64,000 bases of DNA from Macrostomum hystrix (taxonomy: Eukaryota > Platyhelminthes > Macrostomidae): contig CATNEN010000038.1 in assembly GCA_950097015.1 (NCBI GenBank), positions 13,386,001-13,450,000 of the forward strand, written 5' to 3'. Shown piece after piece: positions 23,055 through 34,500 of this stretch. Below the pieces are notes generated by a model. The model saw nothing but the letters and a program-made list of their open reading frames with translations, ran no database searches and had not been told where the DNA came from. The translations under genes were made by a program, and so were the position numbers. Positions within the stretch are counted from its first letter, which is position 1. Every line of letters begins with the position of its first letter.

Positions 23055-26000
23055 ATGCATAGTTTCTAAATTCAAAGTGCATAAAAGAAACACATGACGC
23101 TATGAATTTAAAGACAACACGTCAATACATGTGTCTCCAGATTCAATGATTTCTCTGGCTGTGGAAGCAGTTTGCTTACAGCGGTGACGCTATTAGAAAA
23201 TGATGAATATTACGGATAATAATCCTATCTGCTGTCATACGAGTATTATGCGCTCGTATTATACGGTTTGCTTTTAATAAAACTCTAACATTATAGCTAA
23301 AGGAGGTCCTATAGCTCGCCGTTGTGCAATGTATCACAAAATATCCCTTATCGCGGTGACGTGCTTTAGCACCCAAATACCTGGTGTTTCTTTTTTAGTT
23401 TTAGTTTCTTCTTAATCATGTCTTAATTTTCTGAGTGACCTTGCTCTTTTAGTGACAGAATTGTTTCTGCGAAATGTGAAAAATAATTTGTCTGAAAATA
23501 GAAACGAATTGAGCGGAATACTCCGTGAAACCGTTTAGTTCCTATAATTAAATGGGTATTTTATTTCAATTTTTAACAATTGCAAGCGTTATGTTATTGC
23601 TCGTTCAACTTTCGCATTAAAATTCTAGTCGTGCTTAAAAAATTAGCGCGAATAGAATACCTAGAGTGTCTAGGCTCTAGAGCTCTAGAGTAGAGCAAGT
23701 CTACGGAAGAGTATGGCAATAATTCAAGACTGCCAATTTCATTGTGTGAAGTCTATTAATTTTTTTGCTGTCCAGTCCTTTATTAATACTTTTAGATTTT
23801 AAAGTCGGATTAAATTTATTAAGCAAAAACTTTCATGAGGGGATTTGGGGAGATCCATTTCAGCAGGTACAATTCGAGTGCTGGTATATCGATAGAGAAT
23901 GAAGGCATTCACCGGATCAACTCGCAGCTAGGCAACAGGGATTCCAGTTGGAGCACTCGCGGTCAAAACAGCTGGCCAGCATGTTGCAATAAAAATTCGG
24001 CCTTACATATCATCCCCTGGGCTCGACTTGTCTTGTATTTTTAGCAGTGCCAACTATTCAAACACTTGAGCAGTTTCTACCTAGGCTTGGGCTCTCTGAA
24101 CCCCTGCAGGATTGTACTGATTGCCGCGGCCCTGCATATCGGATGTCGCATATATTCTGAATGGCTGCAGATTTGCGAGTTGGGATAGAAAACTCAAAAT
24201 GAAAATAGAAAATAAGAGCATATATGGCACTCCAATCGGTTTGAAAAGAAGTTCTGGATATCCGTTTGGAACTACAGGCAGTTCAAACTGTTAGCAAATG
24301 AGCAATACTAATTGAGTCATATGCGCGTCGCAAACACTTCATAGATGTCTGCTCAAAATTGCAACCAAACAAGCATTAGAGACAAAAAATAAAATTGCAG
24401 CTCAGCTAGTCACTACATTCAAACTTTGCTACAGAAAAGTTTTGATCGACAAGATTGACAAGATATGACAGACAAAACTTATTATATTGTTCAAAATCAG
24501 CCAGTTAAAAAATCGGACTGGTCAATCTAATTTAGCTTATTTCAGCGAATTTATATAAAATAATCAAGCTACGAAGTAGCTTGAAGTAACCAACCTAAGC
24601 TAGGGCTAACCTGACCAATAACCTAACCTGCATTTTCCTACTAGCAAGCTTCGAGTCCAGAAACGCGACTGTTCTCTAGCCCGTAAAAGAAAAATCTGAG
24701 CTTTTGCTCACTTTTACGAATTTTCAACACACGGAATTAAGGCATCGATTGATTGCTATGCGATAGCGTAATGAGAAATTAAACAACTTAATCCCATAAA
24801 AACTTATCGGAACCCGCAAGAAGGCAAGAATCATCTAATTAGCTAAAAAAACTTTGAAATATAAACCTTTTTATCTTGATTGAAAAATGTACGAGCGTAG
24901 TATGTATAAATACTAAATTATTTTTCAGCCGAACTTCTTAATTTAACACACGAACCCATTCTGTGTTGACTTAATCGCCTCTAGCGAGGGTCATGAAACA
25001 ATGCTTAGTCAGCCAATATCCTTTTAACTGTTGCACACGTTGCTAACTTGGCATCAACCCATCACCCCAAGCTCATGATTGGACATCATTTCTAGTGGTC
25101 TAGCAGCACATGCAGCCAGGTAGCACTGCACTGCACTGAACCATCCTTGCTGTTTTTACGAGAAGCTGTGCATATCTGGCATGAAGGAACAACATGGCTC
25201 TATAAAATAAGACTTCTTATGTCCAGTTGGCGGTCGCATCAACTCAGCAATCCTTCTTTGAGAGACCACACTCACCAATCAATCCTTGTACCAATCCTTG
25301 AATCATTTTTTAAATCATTTTTTCATAGAAATTCACAGAATTATAATAATTTTTACACCTTAAAACTCCTGTAATCATTTCGATCTAAGAACCGAAGTGT
25401 GAAGTGTAATGATAATAAAAGAAGAAAGTTGAATAAAAAGAAAAATTAAATAAATCTTATTACGTTTTGGACTTCGTTCAACATTTATTTTTTTTACTCT
25501 AGTATTCTTCACCAGTTCACTCTCTTTGATTTCAATTCTATTAAATTTATATAAATTTACAACAAAGCAAAGTACAAAGCAGAGAAGCAAAAGCGGTATG
25601 CACTGATTAGTAATTTTTTTATTTTGAGTCTTCTTTATTGTCCGAGTTGAGAAACTGTCGTGTTTTGCAATAAGCTATTGGTCTGATGGTAGGTCTATCA
25701 TATAAATATTTGTTCATTGGCAGTAATAAAGTATTAACCTTATTTCGGTCAATATTTCATCATTGTGGTAAAGCTCTGCATAATACGATCGCGCCAAAAA
25801 TGCTATAAAATTTGTAATACAAGAGACTCTATTTTACAAGCTCAGAACCGGTAAGAAGTGTTAATAGCTGAAAAATATTGCTAACATTATCTTCGCCTCC
25901 CTCGTTAAATTACTTTGAGCAATGGAGTTCAGAGAGCTTCAACTTACCACTAGTCTATCTTTCTGAGCTTTAGCACTCGCATCTTCTTTTGTACCAATAA

Positions 26001-27224
26001 CTTCGTATCGAATGTGTCGGTTAAGTTCGTAATCTCTAGGCATAATTGTTAATTAATTGTGTGGATAATAGCGATCAGAATGTATTTAATAATAATTAAT
26101 ATTAGCGAGTTGTAAAAGATACATTAATTCCAAATTTAAAATTATTTAGTAACACTATGATTTACATTAGATTTTCTCCAGGTATAACAAAATGTTATAT
26201 TTAATGAACAATTTGCTATTGATATTTACCATTTTGCCGTTATTACTGGCCCTAGTTCTAATTTATTCTGAAACGGATGTTACTCTGAAACTCTAAAGCA
26301 GATCTAATAAGACATGTTTTTTCGGATTTGAACACGAAAAGCACAACTTTTGACTTGTTTTGCTTATATAATATAAGAAGTAATATCGAATGAATATAAA
26401 TACTAAACCCAAAATGTTGATAAGTTAAACCACCTTATAGATCGATTTGGACAGGTAAATATTATGCTTAGCTGTCATCAATGGTCTGTTATAGTAAATG
26501 AAAAAATAATTTTCACTCACTCACTCGTACGTATATTTTTGGTACGAAAATACGAAATATGGAATTTAAGGAAAATACACTAATCTGCTTGATAAATCTT
26601 TTGATTATATTGATTCCGATCTGCACCACGTCACAATAAATTAAAAAAGACAAAACAACATGAGATGAGAGGGTACTCCAACATAGCAGTGCAATATATA
26701 GTGGCATTTTATTGCATTTTTTATGGAACTAAATTTCCTGATACAGAGCATTGCAGCGCTTAATTAAACTATCAGTTGATAAGGAGGAAGATTTTTTGCA
26801 TAGAATTCATCGCGTGGAATGTGTTTTAAGAAGTGTTTTAATAGAAGTTTTTCTGTTGGCTCCTGAGATTTTTATATACTGAAATTTACAAAGCGTATAT
26901 GCCTCTGTAAACTTCGGTTTATTTTTTCCGCATTTAGGCGATTTAAATGAGAACAAAAATAATAGCCCGTAATGAAAGTACTTGAAAACACATTAATGCA
27001 ATAACGAGGTTATAGAATTGGCAACTTCTCTGATTATGTGTACAAGTCAGAAAGCCATTTATGCTTGCAAAGTTATTATTAAATAAAGAAAAAAAGCGTG
27101 AAAAAGTTATTTTTTTGGATTCTTTAATAAAAGTTGTTATGCTCGTACATATACTACACATATTTCGAAATTTGATTTTCCGCAGTTTTCTAATTCGTTT
27201 TTTAGATCCAAAAACATGCGCAAG
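23055..27224. other. AT-rich gene-poor region
   Basis: About 4 kb of AT-rich sequence. An AATAAA near 23276 may serve the GPCR. Frames of up to 75 codons (24-27 kb) are AT-driven, have no domain and often overlap on both strands. No transposon ends were recognised. Confidence 0.55.
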
Positions 27225-28574
27225 CTATACAGATGTCTCACTTAAGTGATCACCAGCTTGACTAGATTGAGCACTGATAGCATTTGGGACGTCCATTGGG
27301 TGATAACGCTTAACTACGAAAAGTTTCCTGCTTGAATCAGATCTATTTCCATGTGAAGCAGACGGTTTGATGCCTTCCTTGCTAATAAAGGGGCTTTTAA
27401 TCGCTTTTAGATCTATTTTATCTTCAGAAACAGATCGAAGTATCTTAGTGACTTTTGAGTAGGCGGGAGCCTGTCGTAGGGCTCTAATCAGCTGTTCTAG
27501 ACGAGGCGCTTCAGAGTGACTGCTGCCGGAGTCGGAAGATGCTGCTTGGTGCTGTTTGTTACTCTCTGTTGCACCCGTTAAGGCCCTTCGAACTACTGAA
27601 CGGCTGATCAGAGTTGCACTAGATACAGTTCGTGATAGTGGTGCTGGGCGGTTTGTCGCTCCAATTTTCTGTGCACTACTGCATGGCAGGCGCTTAGAAT
27701 GATCAGCGTGAATATCCGTTGGAATTCGTGAGAGGAGATCAGGATTGCGAGTACTCGTAGCACTCGATGCAGCTCGTGATAAGTTTTTAGGATGCCCTTT
27801 TGCAGTAAAATTTTGCTCATGGGGTGACACTGCTGAATTTTTTTGCTTTTCAAGAACTCTCTCACTCTCAGAGTTTGCTTTGAGATCATTTAATGCGAAT
27901 CGACGCTCATGGCGAACGCTGCTTTCAATACCAACTGAAGCTCTTCGAAGATAACCGTGTTGTTTAGCAGTATCCGTTATTGTTTCCACCTGGTCATTTT
28001 GCGATTTTGAAGTGTTTGTAAAGTCGGACTTTGAACTGCTAAGCTGATCAGCTGCGAAGTGTCGACTTGGCTTCCAAGCTGCACGACTTTTAAAATCAAA
28101 CACCGTCCGCGGAATGTAGCATGATTCGACCTCGAGGTCCGTGCAGTCAACCAGGCCCCCACCACTCTTTGCCGCATCTGACGACGTCTTTAAATGCTGC
28201 TCAGCTGCCGCCAGCAATGCTCGCCGTTTGTCAGGCCCAGGGAGCCAGCAGTTGAAGCGCTCATCGCTCCAGTCCAGCGAGACTCTGCGCATCGATAAGG
28301 AAGCGGCAGGACTCAAGCACAGTTGACTTTCAGCTTGTGTATCATCCTGGAGACTCGATAAGAAAATCCTGATCGACTCATCCCCTGCTCCTGTCAAGCC
28401 ATCATCGCCTCGAGGCCAGAAGCTTCCGTCGCTCGTACCATCTTGTCGGGCATCTTGTCGACCATTCTCATTTTGCAGCTGCTTATGCTGTTGCTGGCGG
28501 CGCTCGAGGTACCGCTTTGCACCTCCGCTGGCTGTTCGGGATCTCAACAGAGGACTCGGGTAATGTTCCTCCAT
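27225..28574 (-). CDS. Unrecognised Ser/Arg-rich, largely disordered protein
   Basis: A 449-codon frame on the minus strand starting MEEHYPSPLLRSRTASGGAK. I do not recognise the family. The composition is rich in Ser, Arg, Gln and Lys, with RYLERRQQQHKQLQNENGRQ near the start, short acidic and aromatic islands (RRVSLDWSDERFNCWLPGPD, ESCYIPRTVFDFKSRAAWKP) and no transmembrane segment. Such islands in a disordered chain suggest an adaptor or cytoskeletal protein. As written it ends SETSV, a class I PDZ-ligand pattern, but TTAAGTGAGA just before the stop could be a splice donor, in which case more exons follow below 27225. Codon use is less GC-rich than in PCM1 or LNPK. Length and internal organisation argue for a real gene. 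Confidence 0.68.
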   Translation of the reverse strand: MEEHYPSPLLRSRTASGGAKRYLERRQQQHKQLQNENGRQDARQDGTSDGSFWPRGDDGLTGAGDESIRIFLSSLQDDTQAESQLCLSPAASLSMRRVSLDWSDERFNCWLPGPDKRRALLAAAEQHLKTSSDAAKSGGGLVDCTDLEVESCYIPRTVFDFKSRAAWKPSRHFAADQLSSSKSDFTNTSKSQNDQVETITDTAKQHGYLRRASVGIESSVRHERRFALNDLKANSESERVLEKQKNSAVSPHEQNFTAKGHPKNLSRAASSATSTRNPDLLSRIPTDIHADHSKRLPCSSAQKIGATNRPAPLSRTVSSATLISRSVVRRALTGATESNKQHQAASSDSGSSHSEAPRLEQLIRALRQAPAYSKVTKILRSVSEDKIDLKAIKSPFISKEGIKPSASHGNRSDSSRKLFVVKRYHPMDVPNAISAQSSQAGDHLSETSV

Positions 28575-29270
28575 GTTAAAATTTCGATACCAATTCGTAG
28601 GGCTTTGAGTGTCTAGAGTTACTCAGTTGCATTGTTGTAGCGTTTTTTATGGTTTTGCGGCTGAGCTAGTCCCCGAAGAATATTCTTTAAGACAAACGCA
28701 CTTGCGAGTCCTGGACAAGTGAATTCCAGTTTTGCCCGACCCTGACCGATCAATACTCACTGGGCATGTCTTTAAGCTGCCTAATCGATTCGCCCTAGCC
28801 AATTCGAGTATCCAAAGCTGGTGTCCAATAATATTGGCTTGCGTTGCATTGTCTCCAGGCTTTGCGAGAACAATAAGACCACAGAAGGCTTTTGCGAACG
28901 CGAAAGACGGAAACTTTTTACAGTGTCACATTTATAGACTTAATTAAAAATTTAAAGCAGATTCAAGCGTGCATTCTACGAAAATATTAAAAGAAGTGCC
29001 TATAGCAATAAACGATCGAAAAATAATTTTTTTTGCAACTGTACTCTAGCTTCGCGTACATGTACTAGGCGCGGATACCTATGATGGATGGATACCTATG
29101 ACGTATATGATAGAGACGGATCCCACCCACAAAGGCATTTCGAAGTATTGGTCGTTTCCAGTGCTCAAATAAGAATCGCATTTGTCAAATCAGTTTCATT
29201 GTAAGACAATCCTTTCTTAAGAAAGCTTTTTTTCTTAAAAATACACTTTATTGAACTTAGTTGATGATTA
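28575..29270. other. Upstream DNA between two divergent genes, nothing specific recognised
   Basis: Contains the presumed 5' leader and promoter of the 27225-28574 gene on the minus strand. Confidence 0.4.
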
Positions 29271-29274
29271 TTGA

Positions 29275-29570
29275 TCAGACCATCCATCCCTGGTGTGTCT
29301 GCAGATGTGTGCAGCGCAGTCGCAGCTGTTCGCGGCGCATCTGAGGGCTGAGTACGGCTGTTGACTCAATGGACTGGTGGGGCACCACACCCACCCTCAA
29401 TTACCTCAGCTAATGCTGGTACCCATTTCACAGCTGGGTGAACTGAAGCAATGCAGAGTTAGGTGTTTTGCAAAACGTTCCACCGGAAATCGAAAGTACA
29501 GCCTGGAATCGAACCCCCACCATTCAAGTCATGAGCCAGACGCTCCAACCAGTAGGCTAGGAGTTACAAC
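29275..29570 (-). mobile_element. tRNA-derived SINE, copy 1 (minus strand)
   Basis: On the minus strand it reads an A-box-like head, then the B-box GGTTCGATTCC within GGTGGGGGTTCGATTCCAGG. The same body as the copy at 53811 follows: CTCTGCATTGCTTCAGTT, AAATGGGTACCAGCATTAGC, GGTGGGTGTGG and TCAGATGCGCCGCG. Divergence from the other copies is appreciable. Confidence 0.85.
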
Positions 29571-30165
29571 CCCGAGTAGTTACATAGAACTGCTCTAAAA
29601 TGGCTCTTAGCAAACAGAACTCTTTTTTAATACTAACTATTTAGAATGCAAAAAGCGTTTCTGATTTCATTTTGTTTTTTTTCTCCTTACAAATCACTCA
29701 CTTTCAGAGCGTAATATAACTGTACAGTAATGTCACCCAGACATCCACGATGCATAAACGAACAATATGAATCAGCGTACTTGCAGGTGGATCGTTAGAG
29801 AAGGTAAGCAGCATATCTACAACATGTTCTGCACCCGCACCTGGGGTAGTTTTCTTAAACGGTACATTCACCTATAGGTACACTGTTTAGAGTTACTACA
29901 AAAAAGCGTAACAGATTAACCAATTAGAAATTCAGTGGTTTGTTTTAAACATAGTAAATTAGAAAAAAACGTTAAAAAGCTAGTTAAAAAAGCTAAGCCG
30001 AATGGAACTAGCTCGTAATTGCAGATGTTTGGCGAAAACATGGTGATGGGTAAATAAAAACTGCTAAACAAGGATGGCACGCCTCGTCCTAGAATGTGCG
30101 TATAAAAAGCTTCTATATAAAACTCTCTATCCAACTATACTAAATCCCTATACTAAAATTAAAAA

Positions 30166-30441
30166 CTATATATATATATATATATAAATCTCTAGAAATG
30201 GACGAGTAGGCGGTGCGCGGCGAGCAGCCTTTTTGTTAGCTATGATATTTGGTGAAGATTTCGCGCATGGAGCTGGGGTCACATTGGCTTGGCACGGGGT
30301 AGAGCACTTGAGAGCGCACAGGTAGAGCCGCACGCAGGTTTGTAGGCAAGATTGCAGATGTTGAGGTGGGTGTTCGGGTTTGGCGTACGTGCAGTGCCCA
30401 CATCTGCGCAGTATTTGTTGATGAACGCATGGCGAGCTCAC
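30166..30441 (-). other. Unassigned Cys-rich open frame, possibly an exon
   Basis: A GC-rich island in AT-rich DNA with two overlapping open frames on the minus strand. One (91 codons) has about ten cysteines (CVHQQILRRCGHCTYAKP, LQTCVRLYLCALKCSTPCQ) and runs into a TA dinucleotide repeat at 30167-30186; the other (64 codons from an ATG at 30430) has a different composition. No domain recognised, no clear splice borders. It could be an exon or a piece of an unrecognised transposon. Confidence 0.3.
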
Positions 30442-31192
30442 TCAGACAGAAAGTTTGAGACCGAAAGAATTTAATTAGTGCCGAAACCTAAAATAATGGA
30501 CAGAATACAACAATATAAGGTTCAGAGAGTCTAGGACAGCTTAAACTGGTTAAGGAAAAGCAATATAGCCCAAAGAATTCAAAGCTCGGAGATATATCTA
30601 CGCGCAGGTGCCACTGTGTATACAAAAGGAATATTCTTTAAAGCTTCTGCATTTGGCAAGAGCGGCCCTATGTCGATTGCTCAACCAGCTACTAGCGAAT
30701 TTACAGATTAAATAGGTAAGAGGTGACTGCATACTGCATCAATTACAGAAAAATCCTAGGTTTAAATCCCGGCAGTAGACAAGACTTTCTGTGATATTTT
30801 CAGTTTTCACTTCAGAAAATGAAAGTGGAGTTCCTTTTAGGCTCGAGCAGAATGCTAATTTCCAGTAGAATCGGATGCTTCTGTGTTTGCCAGTCTTATC
30901 AACTACCATTTTTATTTCTTGAAAACACATGGGATTGTACGACGTGCAGTACAATTTTTATAACTTTGCTAACTTTGCTTTGCTACACTGCTTCGAAAAT
31001 ATGCTCACTCAGCTTATCAGTTGTACAAATGCCATAGCAAAGCCTTTACTGGTGGGACCACTTTAGTATACTTTCACTGTGTTCAGTAAATGATCTAGAA
31101 GATTTCTGGTGCTCTGTAAATGATCTGTAAGATTGCTATTATAAGTTTTTGTTGTTCCTATTATGTCATTATTATAAGCAGCTATTACTAGT

Positions 31193-31465
31193 GGGGGTTG
31201 TAGTCTAGAGATTAGAGCGAACCCACCACCTCCTACGAGGTGGTGGGTTCGATTCCCGACTCAACTAAAACAATTTGTGTCCCTAGCAAGATAATTAACT
31301 GCATCTGCTTTGCTTCAGTTTAACCAGCGTTTAAATAAGCTAGAGGAATGGGTGGGTGTGGCGTCCCCCCAAATCAATAGACTGAACAGCCGTACGCAGC
31401 CTGTATAGCACTGTATAGCTGCGGCTTCGCTGTCGGTTGCACATCTGGCCCGATTGTTAACTAAC
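31193..31465 (+). mobile_element. tRNA-derived SINE, copy 2, with a hairpin in the tRNA-like head
   Basis: Head GGTTGTAGTCTAGAGATTAG, B-box GGTTCGATTCC, body ACAATTTGTGTCCCTAGCAA and GGTGGGTGTGGCGTCCCCCC as in the copy at 53811. Between the boxes there is a perfect 13-bp stem (31220-31249, loop CTAC) that the other copies lack. It ends about 80 nt before the splice-acceptor-like site of the next gene. Confidence 0.88.
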
Positions 31466-31584
31466 TTAAGTCGATGCAAAATAGGTAGGTTTAAAAGACA
31501 GCTGCTTAAATAATATTATATTTTTTCACATTCAACTTCAGAGACTGTCACCCCCGTACAAATTTTGTTGCAAAGAATTGAAAA

Positions 31585-34500
31585 ATGGCAGCTGCCGAAG
31601 CAATTAGAACAGCCGAACATCCTGACTTTGGCAGCAGTGGTCCTGATGACAGCGATGATGGCGCCGCAGTGTTGACGGGCGACAGCGCCGACGAAAGTAG
31701 TAACCAGACCGATTCTGGTGGAGCTGCACCAGCCTCAAATCGACGGAAAATTTACAAGCGCACATCATCTCTAGAGCACAAAGCCTCAGAAGGCTTTAGT
31801 ACCGATTTGAATCAGAGACCTCCCGTTCGACGTCGTATCTTGCGCAAAGACAGGCGAGCAACGCTAGAGATGCTCACCTCAGACGACGATGTGAATGCTT
31901 ACCAGGCGACTCGACCGAGCTCCTACCTAGAGCCAGCTGCACGCCGTAGCCTTCATGAGTCCGCGCCGCACCTTAAATCCTCATTTGAAACTTTGTACAA
32001 TCCAGAGCTAATGCATATGCAAGTTGCGTCTGAGCAAATATCGTCGAGCAGCTCCGAGTCACCCGGAAGTGAAGCCGACAAGACACTTCGCATTGACACT
32101 TGGCAGTTAGCTAGTGGACCAAAGGTTTCGAGCACCTACCTACATACATATGTGCAGAGAAGGCCAGCACTTGGTACGCCTGATCAAACTGATCAAAAGG
32201 ACGAACGTGTGCACAATGGTAGTAAAGTTTACACTCAAAAACTCGAGGTCACTAGTGGCAAGATCTGGACTGAGTTTGGTGGCCAATCGCCGGCAGCGGT
32301 GGATCGCAACTGGGCATCGAATTTACAGAGCGGAGCAATGTCGCAGCCATTGAATCTGAGCATCCGGGTATCCCAACCCAGCCTTCAGGTTAGCAAAGTT
32401 TCGCCAACGCATAGTAACGACTCAGTTGGAGTGGATGTAGAGATTGAGTTGAGCCGCAGTATATCATCGACAGTTGCTAGCACACTACAGTTATCTGCAG
32501 TACAAATGACAGAGACTGGACGGTCTAAAGAGCAGATACAGAGAACGAACTCTGAACTATCAGTTAAACAGCCGTTGCTGCCAGACAAGCCAACAATGCC
32601 GATACGCGGACGTCGCGTCCTTCCGGCAGTGCCAGATTCAGCAGACCTCGAAGTTTCAGACCTACTCAGGGTGGACGCAGTGGCAAAGTCGGAGTCTACC
32701 ACATTAGAAAATAGACCTAAGAGCGCAGTTGAGATTCTAGTGGCGAAAGATCGATGCAGCTCCATTCAGCAGCTCCAGTCCTCTTCAGTGTCACAACAGC
32801 TACGAAGCCTCTTCCACAACCCCAGTCCACACATTATGCTACACCGGGCGGCTACACAGCAGACGCAGCCTCAACCGCCTAGGACAGTCAGAGCTGAAAC
32901 TAGCAGCAGTGTTGAGCTTGGCAAGGGAAATAACAAATACACACCTTTGCGAGCGAGTCATGGATCACATCAGCCTCAGAATATGCAGCAGCTGCCTAAC
33001 GGGCGTCAGTCAGCCTTCGAGATTTTAATGTCTAAGCAAAATTTGATTTCATCGAATCCATTCACGCCAACTCTGCAACAACCACCAGAGATACCTCGGC
33101 GTCAAAACAAGGGCTATTTTTTACCACCCAATCAGAGTTTTCATCAAGAAGCATCATGTACAATTGTTTCGTCTCCCAGTGTCTCTTCAAATGTTTCTAG
33201 TAGTAACTTAGGCGCTCAGATGACATTCCGTCTGTCGGATTCGAAATTTAATTCTGAGCAGTATCAAGCACGTCAGCAACATGCGATCTCTTGTCAGACT
33301 AACAATGTCTTTGGCCACGAGCATTTTGGTCAGCAAGAACTTCTTCGTAGAATACCCATTGACACGCATTTACCCGTGTCAACTGTGTCAACTACGTGCT
33401 CTATCGCAACCGATCCCGTTGAACCAAATCACGCATCATTTAATGCAGTCCCAATGAAAAATATTTTCTCTTCAGTGTCTAATCACACTGTAGCTCAAGC
33501 ACCGCCTCTACCACCGCGACGAGCGAAGCAAGTGGGCCAAGCGCACCCTCAAAGTATTGTATACTCAAGCCAGTCGCAGCATGTCACCGAACAATCAAAC
33601 AAACGCTCTCCACTGAAGACAGAACAGCACCAGGTGGTTCTGAATTATAAATTGAAGGCTCCGGCACATGAAGATACCGCTGGGAGTGGCGAGGACGATA
33701 GCGGCTGCTGCCAGTCTTCAGGCGAGTACCTTTTGGCAAGGGAGACCACGGCTGTAGCAGCTCTCAGCCAAGCGAATCCGACTCGCATTCAGACAAACCC
33801 TCGCACAGGCAGAGCTGGTACGATGCTCGACGCAGATAGACGTCTGCCACCACGAGGCGTGCAACTTCCCCCAAATGCAGTCCGAGTGCTGCCCAGCTCA
33901 GAAAGTGTCAATATAGATGAACTTCGGCGAGTTCTGGCTGTACGGCGCGAGAGAGCAGCCGCAGCGGCGACATTCCATAGCGCCGAAAGAGCAGAGGATG
34001 CGATTGCTGGGCTTGAGCAAATGTGTCGCGAAATGCGTCTGCATGATGATCAACTGCTTGACGGAGCAGAACGGCGCGATACTGCCATTCGAGTCCAGGC
34101 TCGGTTAGATGCCATCCGCAGCTTACAAGGGGAACCAGTACATCATTTGCAACGAATTGCCATTCCAAATTCAATTTTTGGGTCCATGAGTAATCGGTCG
34201 TATATAGCGCAGACGGACTCAAGTCTAAGATTGGAGAGCAGTTCCGCGGCCGTAACTGCACCCAGAACCGATTCTGTTTTGCACTTGAGCGGTTCTAAGC
34301 AGTCGAACCTGCAGTTCCAAAGGTATTTTTCTTAGAAAAAATATATATGTAACCTTGTGCATTCTATGTCTTGAGTCTTGTGCTGATGATTGCACACTTA
34401 TCTCGTACTCAGTCAGAACTAGAAAGTAACTAGCTGCCTTCGCTACCCTCTGGGTAGCCTCACTGGAGTTCTTATCAGTGCGTTATCAAAATTGGCTCCG

